Shown here: one piece after another, positions 63,518-64,000 of the stretch
How the letters are laid out: every line of letters starts with the position of its first letter
Numbering within the stretch: position 1 is the stretch's first letter
Made by a program: the position numbers and the translations under genes
Notes under the pieces: model-generated
Told to the model about the DNA's origin: nothing
The model's input: the letters and a program-made list of their open reading frames with translations, nothing else
Databases searched by the model: none
Assembly (NCBI GenBank): GCA_039654915.1
Contig: CM077599.1
Location: 6,698,501 to 6,762,500 of the forward strand
Source of the DNA: Aquilaria yunnanensis
Lineage: Eukaryota; Streptophyta; Magnoliopsida; Malvales; Thymelaeaceae
Direction of reading: 5' to 3'
Length of the DNA stretch: 64,000 bases

Positions 63518-63800
63518 GTCTCTAATATATATATCTTTCAGACAGCTGAAATCAATGAAGAAATTGACAAATCAAGCTGGCCACAGCAGCAAATTAAGTA
63601 GCCAGCTATAAGCGGCGGGGCTGTAGCTAGTTTCAGCTGTCTGTATGCGTTGTTGTCCTGCTCAAAGATCTCATCATCTGGGATTCTGCATAATAATAAT
63701 AATCTGGAAAAGAAAAGAGCTGGAATCAAGAGGCGGAGGAAAAGAAAGAGAGAAAAGAGAGAGAAACGGGGGGCATGGGATTTTCCTCTGGTTTTAAAGG
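63518..63800 (-). promoter_or_regulatory. IDD-B leader, with TATA-like site and short uORFs
   Basis: On the minus strand a weak TATA-like ctttaaaacc near 63800 is followed by a CT-rich leader. If transcription starts just after it, three short upstream ORFs precede the main ATG: one of 16 codons at 63776-63726, a 5-codon one, and one of 14 codons starting with tandem ATGs at 63677-63633. None resembles the IDD-A upstream ORF in sequence. Confidence 0.35.
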
Positions 63801-64000
63801 ACAGGTTTTGAGCAAGTGATGGTGATTATGCAGATACCATACCAGTTCTTCTGATTTGGTGTCATGCAGCTACACCAACACATATACACCAGCAGGCATA
63901 TTTGCTTTTTCTGTTTATCAAGTACTACTTACTAAAACACTATTTTCTTTTTTCTTTTCCTTTTCTTAATTTTTAATGTTAATTTCTCATATTAAATTAC
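63801..64000. other. IDD-B upstream region
   Basis: The 200 bases to the window edge; no specific site assigned. Confidence 0.4.

Noticed and set aside
1..64000. CRISPR arrays, prokaryotic operons, ribosomal RNA genes
   Set aside because: None seen; the repeats found are eukaryotic transposons and microsatellites.

Overview
The window is plant nuclear DNA, most likely from a eudicot: AT-rich, intron-containing genes, a TTTAGGG-type (plant telomere-like) repeat field, and a dense mix of plant transposon families. The species cannot be named from the sequence. I see no organelle genome, bacterial or CRISPR features.

Only two intact protein-coding genes are supported. Both encode INDETERMINATE DOMAIN (IDD/BIRD) C2H2 zinc-finger transcription factors. 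IDD-A lies on + at 23725-27518 (three exons, 545 aa) and IDD-B on - at 60409-63517 (three exons, 493 aa). They point tail to tail, about 33 kb apart, and share exon structure, zinc fingers and C-terminal motifs, so they look like an inverted local duplicate. Exon 2, which encodes most of the finger domain, differs at only 9 of 397 bases (7 synonymous), whereas exons 1 and 3 and the introns have diverged strongly. This is a likely trace of ectopic gene conversion. In both genes intron 1 can only be removed in frame with a GC-AG splice pair (donor GCAAGT).

Layout: 1-6333, intergenic DNA with a 967-bp Mutator-like element (9-bp target duplication); 6334-11033, a complete but decayed Ty1/copia element with two LTRs and a 5-bp target duplication; 11034-23280, intergenic, with a MITE (12144-12588) and a degenerate LTR-like pair (18433-21252); 23281-27518, IDD-A; 27816-34300, MITEs, a LINE remnant and a 1.4-kb inverted repeat with arms above 400 bp; 34301-37488, a CACTA element holding a degenerate telomere-like array; 38220-41351, a second possible CACTA-like element with a nested Stowaway; 41352-60408, intergenic with a long-TIR element (46424-47882), an approximately 379-bp tandem repeat (53822-54530), LINE 3' ends and MITEs; 60409-63800, IDD-B and its leader.

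Functionally the window is two related transcription factors, probably nuclear and GRAS-partnered as in other IDDs, separated by a transposon-filled gene desert rich in inverted repeats that could feed small RNA production. All calls were made by eye; no database search was run.
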